DNA of 64,000 bases from JBLHZY01 sp047631555 (GTDB taxonomy: Bacteria > Pseudomonadota > Alphaproteobacteria > Rhodobacterales > Rhodobacteraceae). Below, piece by piece: positions 41,305-49,011 of the stretch. The notes under the pieces were generated by a model. That model was not told the DNA's origin. It saw only the letters and a list, made by a program, of their open reading frames with translations, and ran no database searches. The DNA is taken from NCBI GenBank assembly GCA_047631555.1, contig JBLHZY010000002.1, positions 682,001 through 746,000 on the forward strand. The letters run 5' to 3'. The position numbers and the translations under genes were made by a program. Position 1 is the first letter of the stretch; each line of letters begins with the position of its first letter.

Positions 41305-41973
41305 TTAGGCGGCCATACGGCGCGCGGCAACCGAGGACCGCGGATGCAGGATTGAGCATTCTTGGGCGTTGAGGCACATGCGCGTGCTGACCCAGCTGTT
41401 CAGCTCTGGGCCGATGAGCGCTTCGATTTCGCCGCGGGCTTTGGGGCCCAAAGCGGCCAGAGTTGCGGCGTCTGGAAAGAGGCTTTCGAGCCAGACCCCT
41501 TCAGCGAGCATCGTTTGATGGCCGTCCAGAAGCACATGATAGTAGGCGAAATCGGCGGGCAGGGGCGCGGCCTCTGCATAGGCCTCTGCCTCAAATGCAA
41601 GATCACGCGCTGAGGCGAGCACTTCGCTATTGCCAAAGTGAAGCTCAATATTGGGCGAGCGCAGAAGGATGCGATGCGCGGGCGCGAGGATCAGGTCATG
41701 TTCGGGGCAGGATTTGCCAAAGCCACCAGAGAAAAGGCGGATCGGGGCGGGCAATGATTTTGTCTCGCCTGTGCTGGGCAGGCCAGCGATTTGCGGTGCG
41801 GTTCCATCATGGCGCGTTCGACCGGCCCAGATCACCGGCTGAAATCCGGAATCGCGGGTCAAAACCCGATCTCCTTGGCGCAGCCAATCAACCGGGATCG
41901 GCCCCTCTGAGGTTTCGATTACAACGCCGGGCCCAAAGCCGGGAAGCGCGGAAAGAAGCGGAGAATCGGTCAT
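41305..41973 (-). CDS. Hint domain-containing protein
   Basis: Encodes 222 residues. Near the N-terminus, GPGVVIETSEGPIPVDWLRQGDRVLTRDSGFQPVIWAGR (residues ~13-51) matches the Hint-2 (hedgehog/intein-like) domain common in Rhodobacteraceae. The usual catalytic Cys or Ser at the domain start is not evident; Gly-Pro-Gly-Val precedes the first strand. Self-cleavage may therefore not occur. LILAPAHRILLRSPNI near residue 93 contains the conserved His region. There is no signal peptide. Confidence 0.82.
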   Translation of the reverse strand: MTDSPLLSALPGFGPGVVIETSEGPIPVDWLRQGDRVLTRDSGFQPVIWAGRTRHDGTAPQIAGLPSTGETKSLPAPIRLFSGGFGKSCPEHDLILAPAHRILLRSPNIELHFGNSEVLASARDLAFEAEAYAEAAPLPADFAYYHVLLDGHQTMLAEGVWLESLFPDAATLAALGPKARGEIEALIGPELNSWVSTRMCLNAQECSILHPRSSVAARRMAA

Positions 41974-42108
41974 GGCACCCTCGAGAAACGTCCCGTTCAG
42001 GGTGCTTTGGCAAAGCTAATGGTGGATTAACTGCGCTTGGCCACTTATCTGGGATTTTAGCCAAATGCTGCGCTTGCCCCCGGTTGCGCGCCGCGCTACC
42101 AAATCGCC

Positions 42109-42753
42109 ATGGCCAAACAGCTTGATTATCATACGATCCACGAGATCTTTTCGCGATTTGCTGAGGCCGAGCCTGAGCCAAAGGGCGAGCTTGATCATGT
42201 GAATGCCTTTACGCTTGTTGTTGCGGTCGCGCTTTCGGCGCAGGCGACTGATATTGGCGTTAACAAGGCCACGCATGCTTTGTTCAAGATCGCCGATACG
42301 CCGCAAAAGATGCTGGATCTGGGCGAAGAGGCCTTGATCGAACATATCAAAACCATCGGGCTCTTCCGTCAAAAAGCCAAGAACGTGATCAAGCTAAGTC
42401 GTATATTGGCCGAAGAATATGGCGGTGAGGTCCCTTCATCTCGGGCCGCATTGCAAAGCTTGCCCGGTGTGGGGCGCAAGACGGCAAATGTTGTTTTGAA
42501 TATGTGGTTTAAGCAGCCTGCTCAGGCCGTGGACACGCATATATTTCGCGTCGGCAATCGCACCGGCATTGCGCCGGGCAAAACCGTAGAAATCGTTGAG
42601 CGGGCGGTTGAGGATCATATTCCGGCGCCGTTTCAGCATCATGCGCATCACTGGCTGATCCTGCACGGACGCTATGTTTGCAAGGCGCGTAAACCAATGT
42701 GCAGCAATTGCCTGATACGCGATCTGTGTGATTTTGAGGAAAAGAACCTATGA
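42109..42753 (+). CDS. nth: Endonuclease III
   Basis: Encodes 214 residues. The helix-hairpin-helix LPGVGRKTANVVLNMW (near 117) carries the catalytic Lys, and VDTHIFRVGNRTG (near 139) carries the catalytic Asp. The [4Fe-4S] cluster ligands are in CKARKPMCSNCLIRDLC (C-X6-C-X2-C-X5-C) near the C-terminus. It removes oxidised pyrimidines from DNA. It overlaps the kinase gene by 4 bp. Confidence 0.95.
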   Translation: MAKQLDYHTIHEIFSRFAEAEPEPKGELDHVNAFTLVVAVALSAQATDIGVNKATHALFKIADTPQKMLDLGEEALIEHIKTIGLFRQKAKNVIKLSRILAEEYGGEVPSSRAALQSLPGVGRKTANVVLNMWFKQPAQAVDTHIFRVGNRTGIAPGKTVEIVERAVEDHIPAPFQHHAHHWLILHGRYVCKARKPMCSNCLIRDLCDFEEKNL

Positions 42754-43736
42754 GCAAGACTTACCAAGTGGTTGGTATCGGCAATGCGATTGTTGATGTG
42801 TTGACGCAGAGCGATGACAACTTCCTTGAGATGATGGGGATTGAAAAGGGCATCATGCAGCTGGTTGAGCGCGAGCGCGGCGAGATGCTTTATGGGGCAA
42901 TGAAAGAGCGGATGCAGGCGCCTGGCGGCTCGGTTGCCAATACGCTTGCTGGGCTCGGCGCGCTTGGTTTGAAGACCGCGTTTATCGGGCGGGTGCATGA
43001 TGATGCATTGGGGCGGTTTTATGCGGAGGCGCTCAGGCACGACGGCACTGATTTTCCAAACCTGCCTGTGGCTGGGGGCGAATTGCCCACCTCGCGCAGC
43101 ATGATTTTTGTCTCCCCTGATGGGGAGCGCTCAATGAATACTTACCTCGGGATTTCGTCCGAGCTTGGGCCGGATGATGTTGCCGATGATGTGGCGGGGC
43201 AGGCAAACATTCTGTTTCTTGAGGGATATCTCTACGACAAGCCCAAGGGCAAAGAGGCCTTTGAGCGGGCGGCGCGTTTGTGCCGGGATGCTGGCGGGCT
43301 GGCCGGGATCGCGCTGTCTGATCCGTTCTGTGTTGATCGCCATCGCGATGATTTCCGCCGGCTTGTAAAGGATTTGGACTTTGTGATCGGCAATGAGCAC
43401 GAGTGGAAGTCGCTCTATGAGACGGATTTATCCGAAGCGCTTGAACTGGCTGCGGCTGAGAGCGGGCTGATTGTTTGTACGCGCTCGGGGAGTGATGTGG
43501 TGCTGGTGCGCGGCGATGAAGAGGCGGTCGTGCCTGTGCATGAGATCGTGCCGGTTGATGCAACAGGCGCGGGCGATCAATTTGCAGCGGGGTTCCTTTA
43601 TGGGCTTTCAACGGGGCAGAGTCTTGAGACCAGTGGGCGCATGGGCTGCGTGGCTGCGGCGGAAGTGATTAGTCATTTTGGTGCGCGGCCTGAAGCGGAT
43701 ATGAAGGCGCTTTTCGCCAAAGAGGGGCTGATTTAG
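42750..43736 (+). CDS. PfkB-family carbohydrate/adenosine kinase
   Basis: Encodes 328 residues with PfkB signatures: GGSVANTLAGLGALGLKTAF near residue 53 and the catalytic DATGAGDQFAAGFLYGL near 271, which has the anion hole and Asp base. It resembles the adenosine-kinase-like PfkB proteins found beside nth in other alphaproteobacteria. The substrate is uncertain (adenosine, ribose or another sugar). A 3'-end repeat element follows the stop. Confidence 0.88.
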   Translation: MSKTYQVVGIGNAIVDVLTQSDDNFLEMMGIEKGIMQLVERERGEMLYGAMKERMQAPGGSVANTLAGLGALGLKTAFIGRVHDDALGRFYAEALRHDGTDFPNLPVAGGELPTSRSMIFVSPDGERSMNTYLGISSELGPDDVADDVAGQANILFLEGYLYDKPKGKEAFERAARLCRDAGGLAGIALSDPFCVDRHRDDFRRLVKDLDFVIGNEHEWKSLYETDLSEALELAAAESGLIVCTRSGSDVVLVRGDEEAVVPVHEIVPVDATGAGDQFAAGFLYGLSTGQSLETSGRMGCVAAAEVISHFGARPEADMKALFAKEGLI

Positions 43737-44052
43737 CGCCTTAAGTCTCTTTGGTTCTGGTTGCGATCTCGGATGCCTCCGGCGGGGATATTTGTGCAAC
43801 TGTGAAATGGCTGGAGAGATCGGGCGCGGGGTGCGCTCTGCAAAGGGCTTAGTAGGCCGATTTGCAGAGCGACTTCACAGTTGACGGTCATCGGCTTCCC
43901 AGCCTGTACCGTGCCTTTAGTCAAACCCAACGTGGTTAATAAAGGCTGAAGTTTCGGCTTCACAGTTGGGAAAATATCCCCGGGGGCTTGCGCAGCAAGT
44001 GGGGCGGGTAGCCCCTCCACGCTGCGGATCTGTGGCCCCGGTTTTGTTTGGT
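43737..44052. repeat. Hairpin-rich gene-free region with two 3'-end elements (copies B and C)
   Basis: This 316-bp stretch lies between convergent genes. Copy B has GGGGATATTT then CAACTGTGAA (43797-43806) after the kinase stop. Copy C, on the minus strand, has a GGGGC-GGGTA-GCCCC hairpin (44001-44015), then CCCCGGGGATATTTT and CAACTGTGAA (43968-43959) after the sulfotransferase stop. Between them lie CGCTCTGCAAA/TTTGCAGAGCG (43834-43844, 43861-43871, perfect), TTCACAGTTG (43874-43883) complementary to copy B, and GCCTTTA/TAAAGGC (43913-43919, 43940-43946). No convincing gene is present. Confidence 0.65.
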
Positions 44053-44871
44053 TCAATCGCCGAGTTTGGCGTGTACCTCATCTAGATCGATTTCGCCGAT
44101 GGGCAGTTTGTTGCCCGGGTTTTCGAAATCATATTTGAACAAATTGAAATCACGTTTGTAGATTTCATAAATCAAATGCATCGACAGATCGTCGAAGTAA
44201 TCCTCAACGGGGTGGGCGCGTTTGGGGCCGTGGCCTTCGGATTCGTTGAAGCGCGGGATCGTCGCGAGATCGATTGCATGTTTGGTCTCGATCGCGTCCA
44301 AAACGCTCTGCATGCCGTCATTAAATGTCTCTGTGTAGACGATTTTATCGTAGCGCCCACCGTTGACGATAAAGGTGCTTACATGGCCGGACATCGCGGA
44401 CCAGTGAATGTCGGGATCCATCGGCTTGCGCCAGCGAATGGTATCGCGCGCAAAGAGGAGGAAGCGGCGGAAGCTTTGGATTTGATCGAATTCGAAGCCG
44501 TTCTCCGGCTCGCCGGTTTCGATCCCGTATTTCTGCATCAACAGCGGGACGAGATTGCCGCGATAGCGTTTGCCGTTGCGCTGAATGCCGCAAATTTTGT
44601 CAAAGAAGCTTGAGAGGATGCGGGTGTAGGGGTTGCGCACGCAGGTAAACGCATAAGAGCTATGGGTTTTGACCGCGCGCTCGATCAGTGGCTGACTGTC
44701 CTCTAGCGCCCATTTATGCAGCCCGCCTGTGGCATCATGGATGTCGCCATCGAAGAACTCGCCCTGATCCGAATAATACATGATCTGCCCAATGGTCGAG
44801 CAGGCGCACTTTGGCACCACCCGATAAACCACGCTTTCGCTTTCCGTCATCCATGTGCCGGGAAAACCCAT
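44053..44871 (-). CDS. Sulfotransferase family 2 protein
   Basis: Encodes 272 residues from the ATG at 44871. VPKCACSTIGQIM near residue 19 is the 5'-phosphosulfate-binding motif (with Cys, as in carbohydrate sulfotransferases). FTCVRNPYTRILSSFFDKI near 75 is the 3'-phosphate-binding motif. It transfers sulfate from PAPS, most likely to a carbohydrate. It is divergent from a GT14/DUF5928 glycosyltransferase, suggesting they modify the same glycan. A 141-bp gap separates the two starts. Confidence 0.85.
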   Translation of the reverse strand: MGFPGTWMTESESVVYRVVPKCACSTIGQIMYYSDQGEFFDGDIHDATGGLHKWALEDSQPLIERAVKTHSSYAFTCVRNPYTRILSSFFDKICGIQRNGKRYRGNLVPLLMQKYGIETGEPENGFEFDQIQSFRRFLLFARDTIRWRKPMDPDIHWSAMSGHVSTFIVNGGRYDKIVYTETFNDGMQSVLDAIETKHAIDLATIPRFNESEGHGPKRAHPVEDYFDDLSMHLIYEIYKRDFNLFKYDFENPGNKLPIGEIDLDEVHAKLGD

Positions 44872-45018
44872 ATGCAACTCGCCTCCATGTCGCCGGGCGG
44901 CGATTTGCCGCCCAGTCTCTTATTAAGCAGAAAAAAGCAAATAATCTCTGTTTATTCAATGCTTGTTCACGCTATCTATGCGAACAATAACGCCAAATTC
45001 GAGGTAAATGTTTCCAAA

Positions 45019-46596
45019 ATGGCAAAAATCGCCTTTATCTTGCTTTGCCACAAGGACCCCAAGGCAATTATCCAGCAGGCCGAGCGGCTTACTGCTGTGG
45101 GTGATTGCATGTCGATTCACTTCGATGCAAGCGCGAAAAAGGAGCATTACCAGCAGATTCGCGCAGCACTTGATAAAAACCCAAATGTGACGTTTGCCAA
45201 GAAACGGATCAAATGCGGCTGGGGCGCTTGGAGCCTCGTTCAGGCGACGCTTTATGCGGTTGAGGCGGCAGAGCAGGCCTTTCCGCGCGCGACGCATTTT
45301 TACATGCTTTCTGGCGATTGCATGCCGATCAAAACGGCCGAATCCGCGCATGAGTTTCTAGACAATAACGACGTCGATTATATCGAGAGTTTCGATTATT
45401 TCGAAAGCGACTGGATCAAAACCGGCATGAAAGAAGAGCGGCTGATCTATCGCCACTTCTTCAATGAACGGTCGCAGAAATGGCGGTTTTACGCGAGCTT
45501 CAATTTGCAGAAGCGTTTTAATCTGACCCGCGAAATTCCGGCGGATTTACAGATTATGATTGGCTCGCAGTGGTGGTGTTTGCGGCGGCGCACGATTGAA
45601 TGGATTTTGGATTTTACCCGCAATCGACCCGATGTGATGCGCTTTTTTCGCACGACCTGGATCCCTGACGAGACCTTCTTTCAAACTCTCGTGCGCCATC
45701 TGATTCCTGAGCATGAAATTGAAGGGCGCACGCTGACGTTTTTGATGTTTTCGGAATACGGGATGCCGGTGTCGTTTTACAACGACAGCTATGATTTATT
45801 GCTCAGCCAAGACTTTCTTTTCGCACGCAAAATCAGCCCGGAGGCCAAGGAGCTTAAGCGGCGATTGGGCGCGCTTTACGCCTCAAAAGATGTCGAGTTC
45901 CAGATATCAAACGAGGGGCGTTCGCTTTACAAATTTCTGACCGGGCGCGGCCGGGTCGGGCGCAGATTCGCGCCGCGTTTTTGGGAGACGGAAAGCACCT
46001 TGGGGCGCGAGCGTGAGTTGATGATTATTACGTGCAAGAAATGGCACGTGGCAAAGCGTCTTTTGGGCGCGATCAAGGCGCAGGTTGATGTTCCGGCGAT
46101 TGAATATTTGTTTGATGAAGAGAGCACCGAGCTGCCGGATTTGGGCGGCATTCAGACCACGCTTGGCAAGCGGACGCGCCACAGACGGGCCTTGATGCGG
46201 ATGCTGTTTGATTACTTTGATACGGATCGATTGATCGTCTGCCTTGATCCTAACAACATGGATTTGCTCAAGGATTTCTATTCGGATCGCTCGCGCACCA
46301 AACTGCTGGAGATCGAGTGCGATTTTAGCGACGAGTATCTTTTGGGCCATGCTAAGCGCGTCGGCCTTGCGGGCGAACGCACCCCGCCTGAGACGATTGA
46401 CCGCCTCTTGCCGACCATCCGAGGCGATGTGATTTTTGAGAGCGACCGGATGCGCGACGCAGAGTTTGAGCATTTCTACCGGCTGCGCGAAACGGACTCG
46501 CCACAAATGAATGCGATCAAGCTCGCGCGCTTTCTGGACATTCCCGAAGATGTGGCGTTGTCTCTGGCGCAAACTGATCACCTGTTTGCCGATTAA
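45019..46596 (+). CDS. GT14 (Core-2/I-branching type) glycosyltransferase with C-terminal DUF5928-like domain
   Basis: Encodes 525 residues from the ATG at 45019; the open frame extends upstream to 44716 but across the promoter region. The N-terminal ~260 residues follow the branching beta-1,6-N-acetylglucosaminyltransferase pattern: KIAFILLCHKDP, then HFYMLSGDCMPIKTAESAHEFL near 95 and IGSQWWCLRRRTIEWIL near 181. From ~330, ERELMIITCKKWHVAKRLLGAI opens a second domain found with such enzymes in Roseobacters (DUF5928). It is cytoplasmic, and the acceptor is unknown. Confidence 0.85.
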   Translation: MAKIAFILLCHKDPKAIIQQAERLTAVGDCMSIHFDASAKKEHYQQIRAALDKNPNVTFAKKRIKCGWGAWSLVQATLYAVEAAEQAFPRATHFYMLSGDCMPIKTAESAHEFLDNNDVDYIESFDYFESDWIKTGMKEERLIYRHFFNERSQKWRFYASFNLQKRFNLTREIPADLQIMIGSQWWCLRRRTIEWILDFTRNRPDVMRFFRTTWIPDETFFQTLVRHLIPEHEIEGRTLTFLMFSEYGMPVSFYNDSYDLLLSQDFLFARKISPEAKELKRRLGALYASKDVEFQISNEGRSLYKFLTGRGRVGRRFAPRFWETESTLGRERELMIITCKKWHVAKRLLGAIKAQVDVPAIEYLFDEESTELPDLGGIQTTLGKRTRHRRALMRMLFDYFDTDRLIVCLDPNNMDLLKDFYSDRSRTKLLEIECDFSDEYLLGHAKRVGLAGERTPPETIDRLLPTIRGDVIFESDRMRDAEFEHFYRLRETDSPQMNAIKLARFLDIPEDVALSLAQTDHLFAD

Positions 46597-46608
46597 GGAG
46601 CCGAACAT

Positions 46609-46989
46609 ATGTCTTTTGAGTATGACGACGAAAACATCTTTGCCAAAATTTTGCGTGGCGAGATCCCGAATAAGACCGTTGTGCAAACAGATCATACGCT
46701 GGCCTTTGAGGATCTTTATCCTCAGGCGCCGCACCATATTCTGGTGATCCCAAAGGGCGAATATACCTGTTTTGATGATTTTTGTCAGAACGCCACTGCC
46801 GAAGAAATTGTTGATTTTCATCGGGTTATTGGCGAAATCTGCGTCGATCTCGGGATTGCGTTGAGCGAGGGCGGCGATGGATATCGCGTGATCTCAAATG
46901 CGGGCGAGGCCGGGCATCAGGATATTCCGCACTACCATATGCACATCTTGGCCGGGCGCGATCTGGGTCGGATGGTTAATCCTGCTTAG
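46609..46989 (+). CDS. HIT-family nucleotide-binding hydrolase
   Basis: Encodes 126 residues with the histidine triad HYHMHILAG near residue 108 and the N-terminal FAKILRGEIPNKTV. HIT hydrolases cleave nucleoside phosphoramidates or AMP-linked substrates. It lies 12 bp after the glycosyltransferase and converges with the next gene, overlapping by 4 bp. Confidence 0.93.
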   Translation: MSFEYDDENIFAKILRGEIPNKTVVQTDHTLAFEDLYPQAPHHILVIPKGEYTCFDDFCQNATAEEIVDFHRVIGEICVDLGIALSEGGDGYRVISNAGEAGHQDIPHYHMHILAGRDLGRMVNPA

Positions 46990-47927
46990 GCGCTTTTGGA
47001 GGATGTGAGGGCGACAAACACATCCTCAAGATCGGGCTCTACGGATGCAACATCGGCGATAATAATTCCCGCTGCGCGTACGGCATCGAGCACGTCATTG
47101 GCCGAAGTAATGCCCGTGCGATAGCTCAGCGCAAGCCGGCCATCGCGCCGATCTTCGCGGCTTACTTCGGGGGGAAGCGCGAAATTTGCCGGGGCCATGC
47201 CTTGCGGGCGGATCACCAGCGTTTTGGCATCCAGCTGGCCGACAAGCGCGGCCGTGCTATCGCGCGCGATCACTTCGCCATGGTTGATAATCGCGATCTC
47301 ATCACACATTTCCTCGGCCTCTTCGAGGTAATGGGTGGTCAGAATGATCGTCGTGCCGTGCTCTTCATTCAGGCGGCGCACATTGTTCCAAAGCATCTGG
47401 CGAATTTCGATATCGACCCCGGCTGTTGGTTCATCAAGAACAAGGATTTGTGGTGTGTGAACAAGGGCTTTGCCAAGCAGCAGGCGGCGACGCATCCCGC
47501 CGGAAAGGGTCCGAGAATAGACATCCGCCTTATCCGTCAGCCCGATCAATTCAAGGATTTCATCGGTGCGACGTTGGCGCTTTGGAACACCGTAAAGCCC
47601 GGCCTGAACCTCCAGCGCGCCGCGCGCAGAAAAGAACGGATCAAGATTGAGCTCTTGGGGCATAACCCCGATGGCCGCGCGCGATTGGCGCGGGTTCACA
47701 TCCTGATCAAAGCCCCAAATATTCACGCTCCCGGCGGTTTTCACCACAAGACCCGCAAGGATATTGATCAGCGTCGATTTGCCCGCGCCATTGGGGCCAA
47801 GCAGGCCGAAAATCGCGCCCTTGGGAATCGCCAGATCAACACCGCGCAGCGCTTCTTTGGGCGGCGTGCCGCGACCAGCTCGATAGGTTTTGCGCAAGCC
47901 TGTGATTTGAAGTGCGTTTTCGCTCAT
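46986..47927 (-). CDS. ABC transporter ATP-binding protein (DrrA/NodI-like)
   Basis: Encodes 313 residues: Walker A GLLGPNGAGKSTL near residue 39, signature LSGGMRRRLLLGKALVH near 141, Walker B ILVLDEPTAGVDIE near 161, and a C-terminal extension after ~225. This is the ATPase half of an ABC-2 type exporter. No permease gene is adjacent, so the partner lies elsewhere. Confidence 0.9.
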   Translation of the reverse strand: MSENALQITGLRKTYRAGRGTPPKEALRGVDLAIPKGAIFGLLGPNGAGKSTLINILAGLVVKTAGSVNIWGFDQDVNPRQSRAAIGVMPQELNLDPFFSARGALEVQAGLYGVPKRQRRTDEILELIGLTDKADVYSRTLSGGMRRRLLLGKALVHTPQILVLDEPTAGVDIEIRQMLWNNVRRLNEEHGTTIILTTHYLEEAEEMCDEIAIINHGEVIARDSTAALVGQLDAKTLVIRPQGMAPANFALPPEVSREDRRDGRLALSYRTGITSANDVLDAVRAAGIIIADVASVEPDLEDVFVALTSSKSA

Positions 47928-48081
47928 TGTGGCCTTCTTCCTGCGCTTAGCGCCGCGATCGCCTCTTGTCCGCTGAGGGGCGGAGCTTTATCATGGATGC
48001 CAGATTTAGGGTGCATTGCGCGCGGCGGCAAGCCGCAGCAAGGGCCTCGTTTCCGCTTCAATGCCAATAGAGGCCCAATAT

Positions 48082-48267
48082 ATGACCATTCAAGCCCCCG
48101 AGACCGAGATTGTAACCCAGTGGCGTGTTGCCTGTGATGGCGGCGAAGGGGCTTTGGGCCATCCGCGCGTTTGGCTGCAAATTCCTGAGGATCAGGGTTT
48201 TGTTGAATGCGGCTATTGCGACAAGAAATTCGTGCATGAAAGCGCGAAGATGAACGCCGCGAAGTAA
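48082..48267 (+). CDS. Zinc-finger domain protein (zf-CHCC, NDUFS6-like)
   Basis: Encodes 61 residues from the ATG at 48082; upstream ATGs are less likely. The zf-CHCC pattern is CDGGEGALGHPRVWLQI (Cys, His) followed by CGYCDKKF (Cys-X2-Cys), giving four zinc ligands. The domain matches the C-terminus of the mitochondrial complex I subunit NDUFS6. Bacterial members are short stand-alone proteins thought to be complex I accessory factors. Confidence 0.85.
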   Translation: MTIQAPETEIVTQWRVACDGGEGALGHPRVWLQIPEDQGFVECGYCDKKFVHESAKMNAAK

Positions 48268-48326
48268 TCCTACCTTAAAAAATCCGCGAATTGGCGCGCG
48301 CTTTTTGCGTGGGCTTGACAGGGCCC

Positions 48327-48358
48327 TATTTTTCAATCAAACGTTTGATTGAAAAATA
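48327..48358. promoter_or_regulatory. 32-bp perfect palindrome, TetR operator
   Basis: The left half TATTTTTCAATCAAAC (48327-48342) is the exact reverse complement of 48343-48358. A TTGACA -35-like box lies at 48315-48320, and the tetR start is at the palindrome's right edge. A TetR dimer bound here would block its own promoter and the downstream pump gene. No matching -10 box stands out. Confidence 0.8.
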
Positions 48359-49011
48359 TGAGAGCCGAGATGCCCCTAACTTTAAGCAGCCCCGATGACA
48401 GCCCAACAGCCGCACGGCGCAAACGCGAGATTGCGGATGCGGCGCGTGCCGAGCTTATTGAAAAGGGCGTTGAGGGGCTGCGGATGCGTGCAATTGCTGA
48501 ACGCGCCGGGATCAATATCGCGACGCTGCATTATCACGCCAAGGGCAAAGAGGGGCTGATTGGCCTCGTTGCGGCCTCGATTGCCGACGATTTCATGGAG
48601 CAGCGCAATCGTACACCGCGCGATGATTGGACCGGGCTCAAGCAACTGATCCAAGAGCTGAAAGACTTTCGCGATCTGCGCAATGCCCGCCCGGATATTC
48701 ATCCCCTTATGGCCTCGCTTTCGCGCCGCGCGCCGAGCGATGCTAACATCGCCCAATTTATTGACCCGATGAATGCCGCATGGGAACGCAAACTTCAGGC
48801 AATCATGGAACGGGGGCGCGCGGACGGCAGTTTGCGCGCGTCAATCGATCCGCTGGCCTCGTCGCGACTCTACATTTTTACGGTGATCGCTGTGGGTAGC
48901 CATGGTCGCGATCCCATCGAATTCCCTGCGATTGCTTGCGAACTGCTGCGCGCTTTTGCGATGGACCCAACCCAAAATTTCGAAAGGCTTCTCGATGAGC
49001 GCGACAGCTAG
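48358..49011 (+). CDS. TetR-family transcriptional regulator
   Basis: Encodes 217 residues from the ATG at 48358; an ATG at 48370 or a TTG at 48349 are alternatives. The HTH spans about residues 17-62 (RREIADAARAELIEKGVEGLRM variant, RAGINIATLHYHAKGKEGLI), with a helical ligand domain after it. The 3' end overlaps the MFS pump gene by 17 bp. With the palindrome upstream, this indicates a repressor that controls itself and the pump. Confidence 0.9.
   Translation: MRAEMPLTLSSPDDSPTAARRKREIADAARAELIEKGVEGLRMRAIAERAGINIATLHYHAKGKEGLIGLVAASIADDFMEQRNRTPRDDWTGLKQLIQELKDFRDLRNARPDIHPLMASLSRRAPSDANIAQFIDPMNAAWERKLQAIMERGRADGSLRASIDPLASSRLYIFTVIAVGSHGRDPIEFPAIACELLRAFAMDPTQNFERLLDERDS

Noticed and set aside
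44716..45018. 101-codon N-terminal extension of the GT14 gene
   Set aside because: It overlaps the sulfotransferase gene and its promoter region; the family motif begins right after the ATG at 45019.
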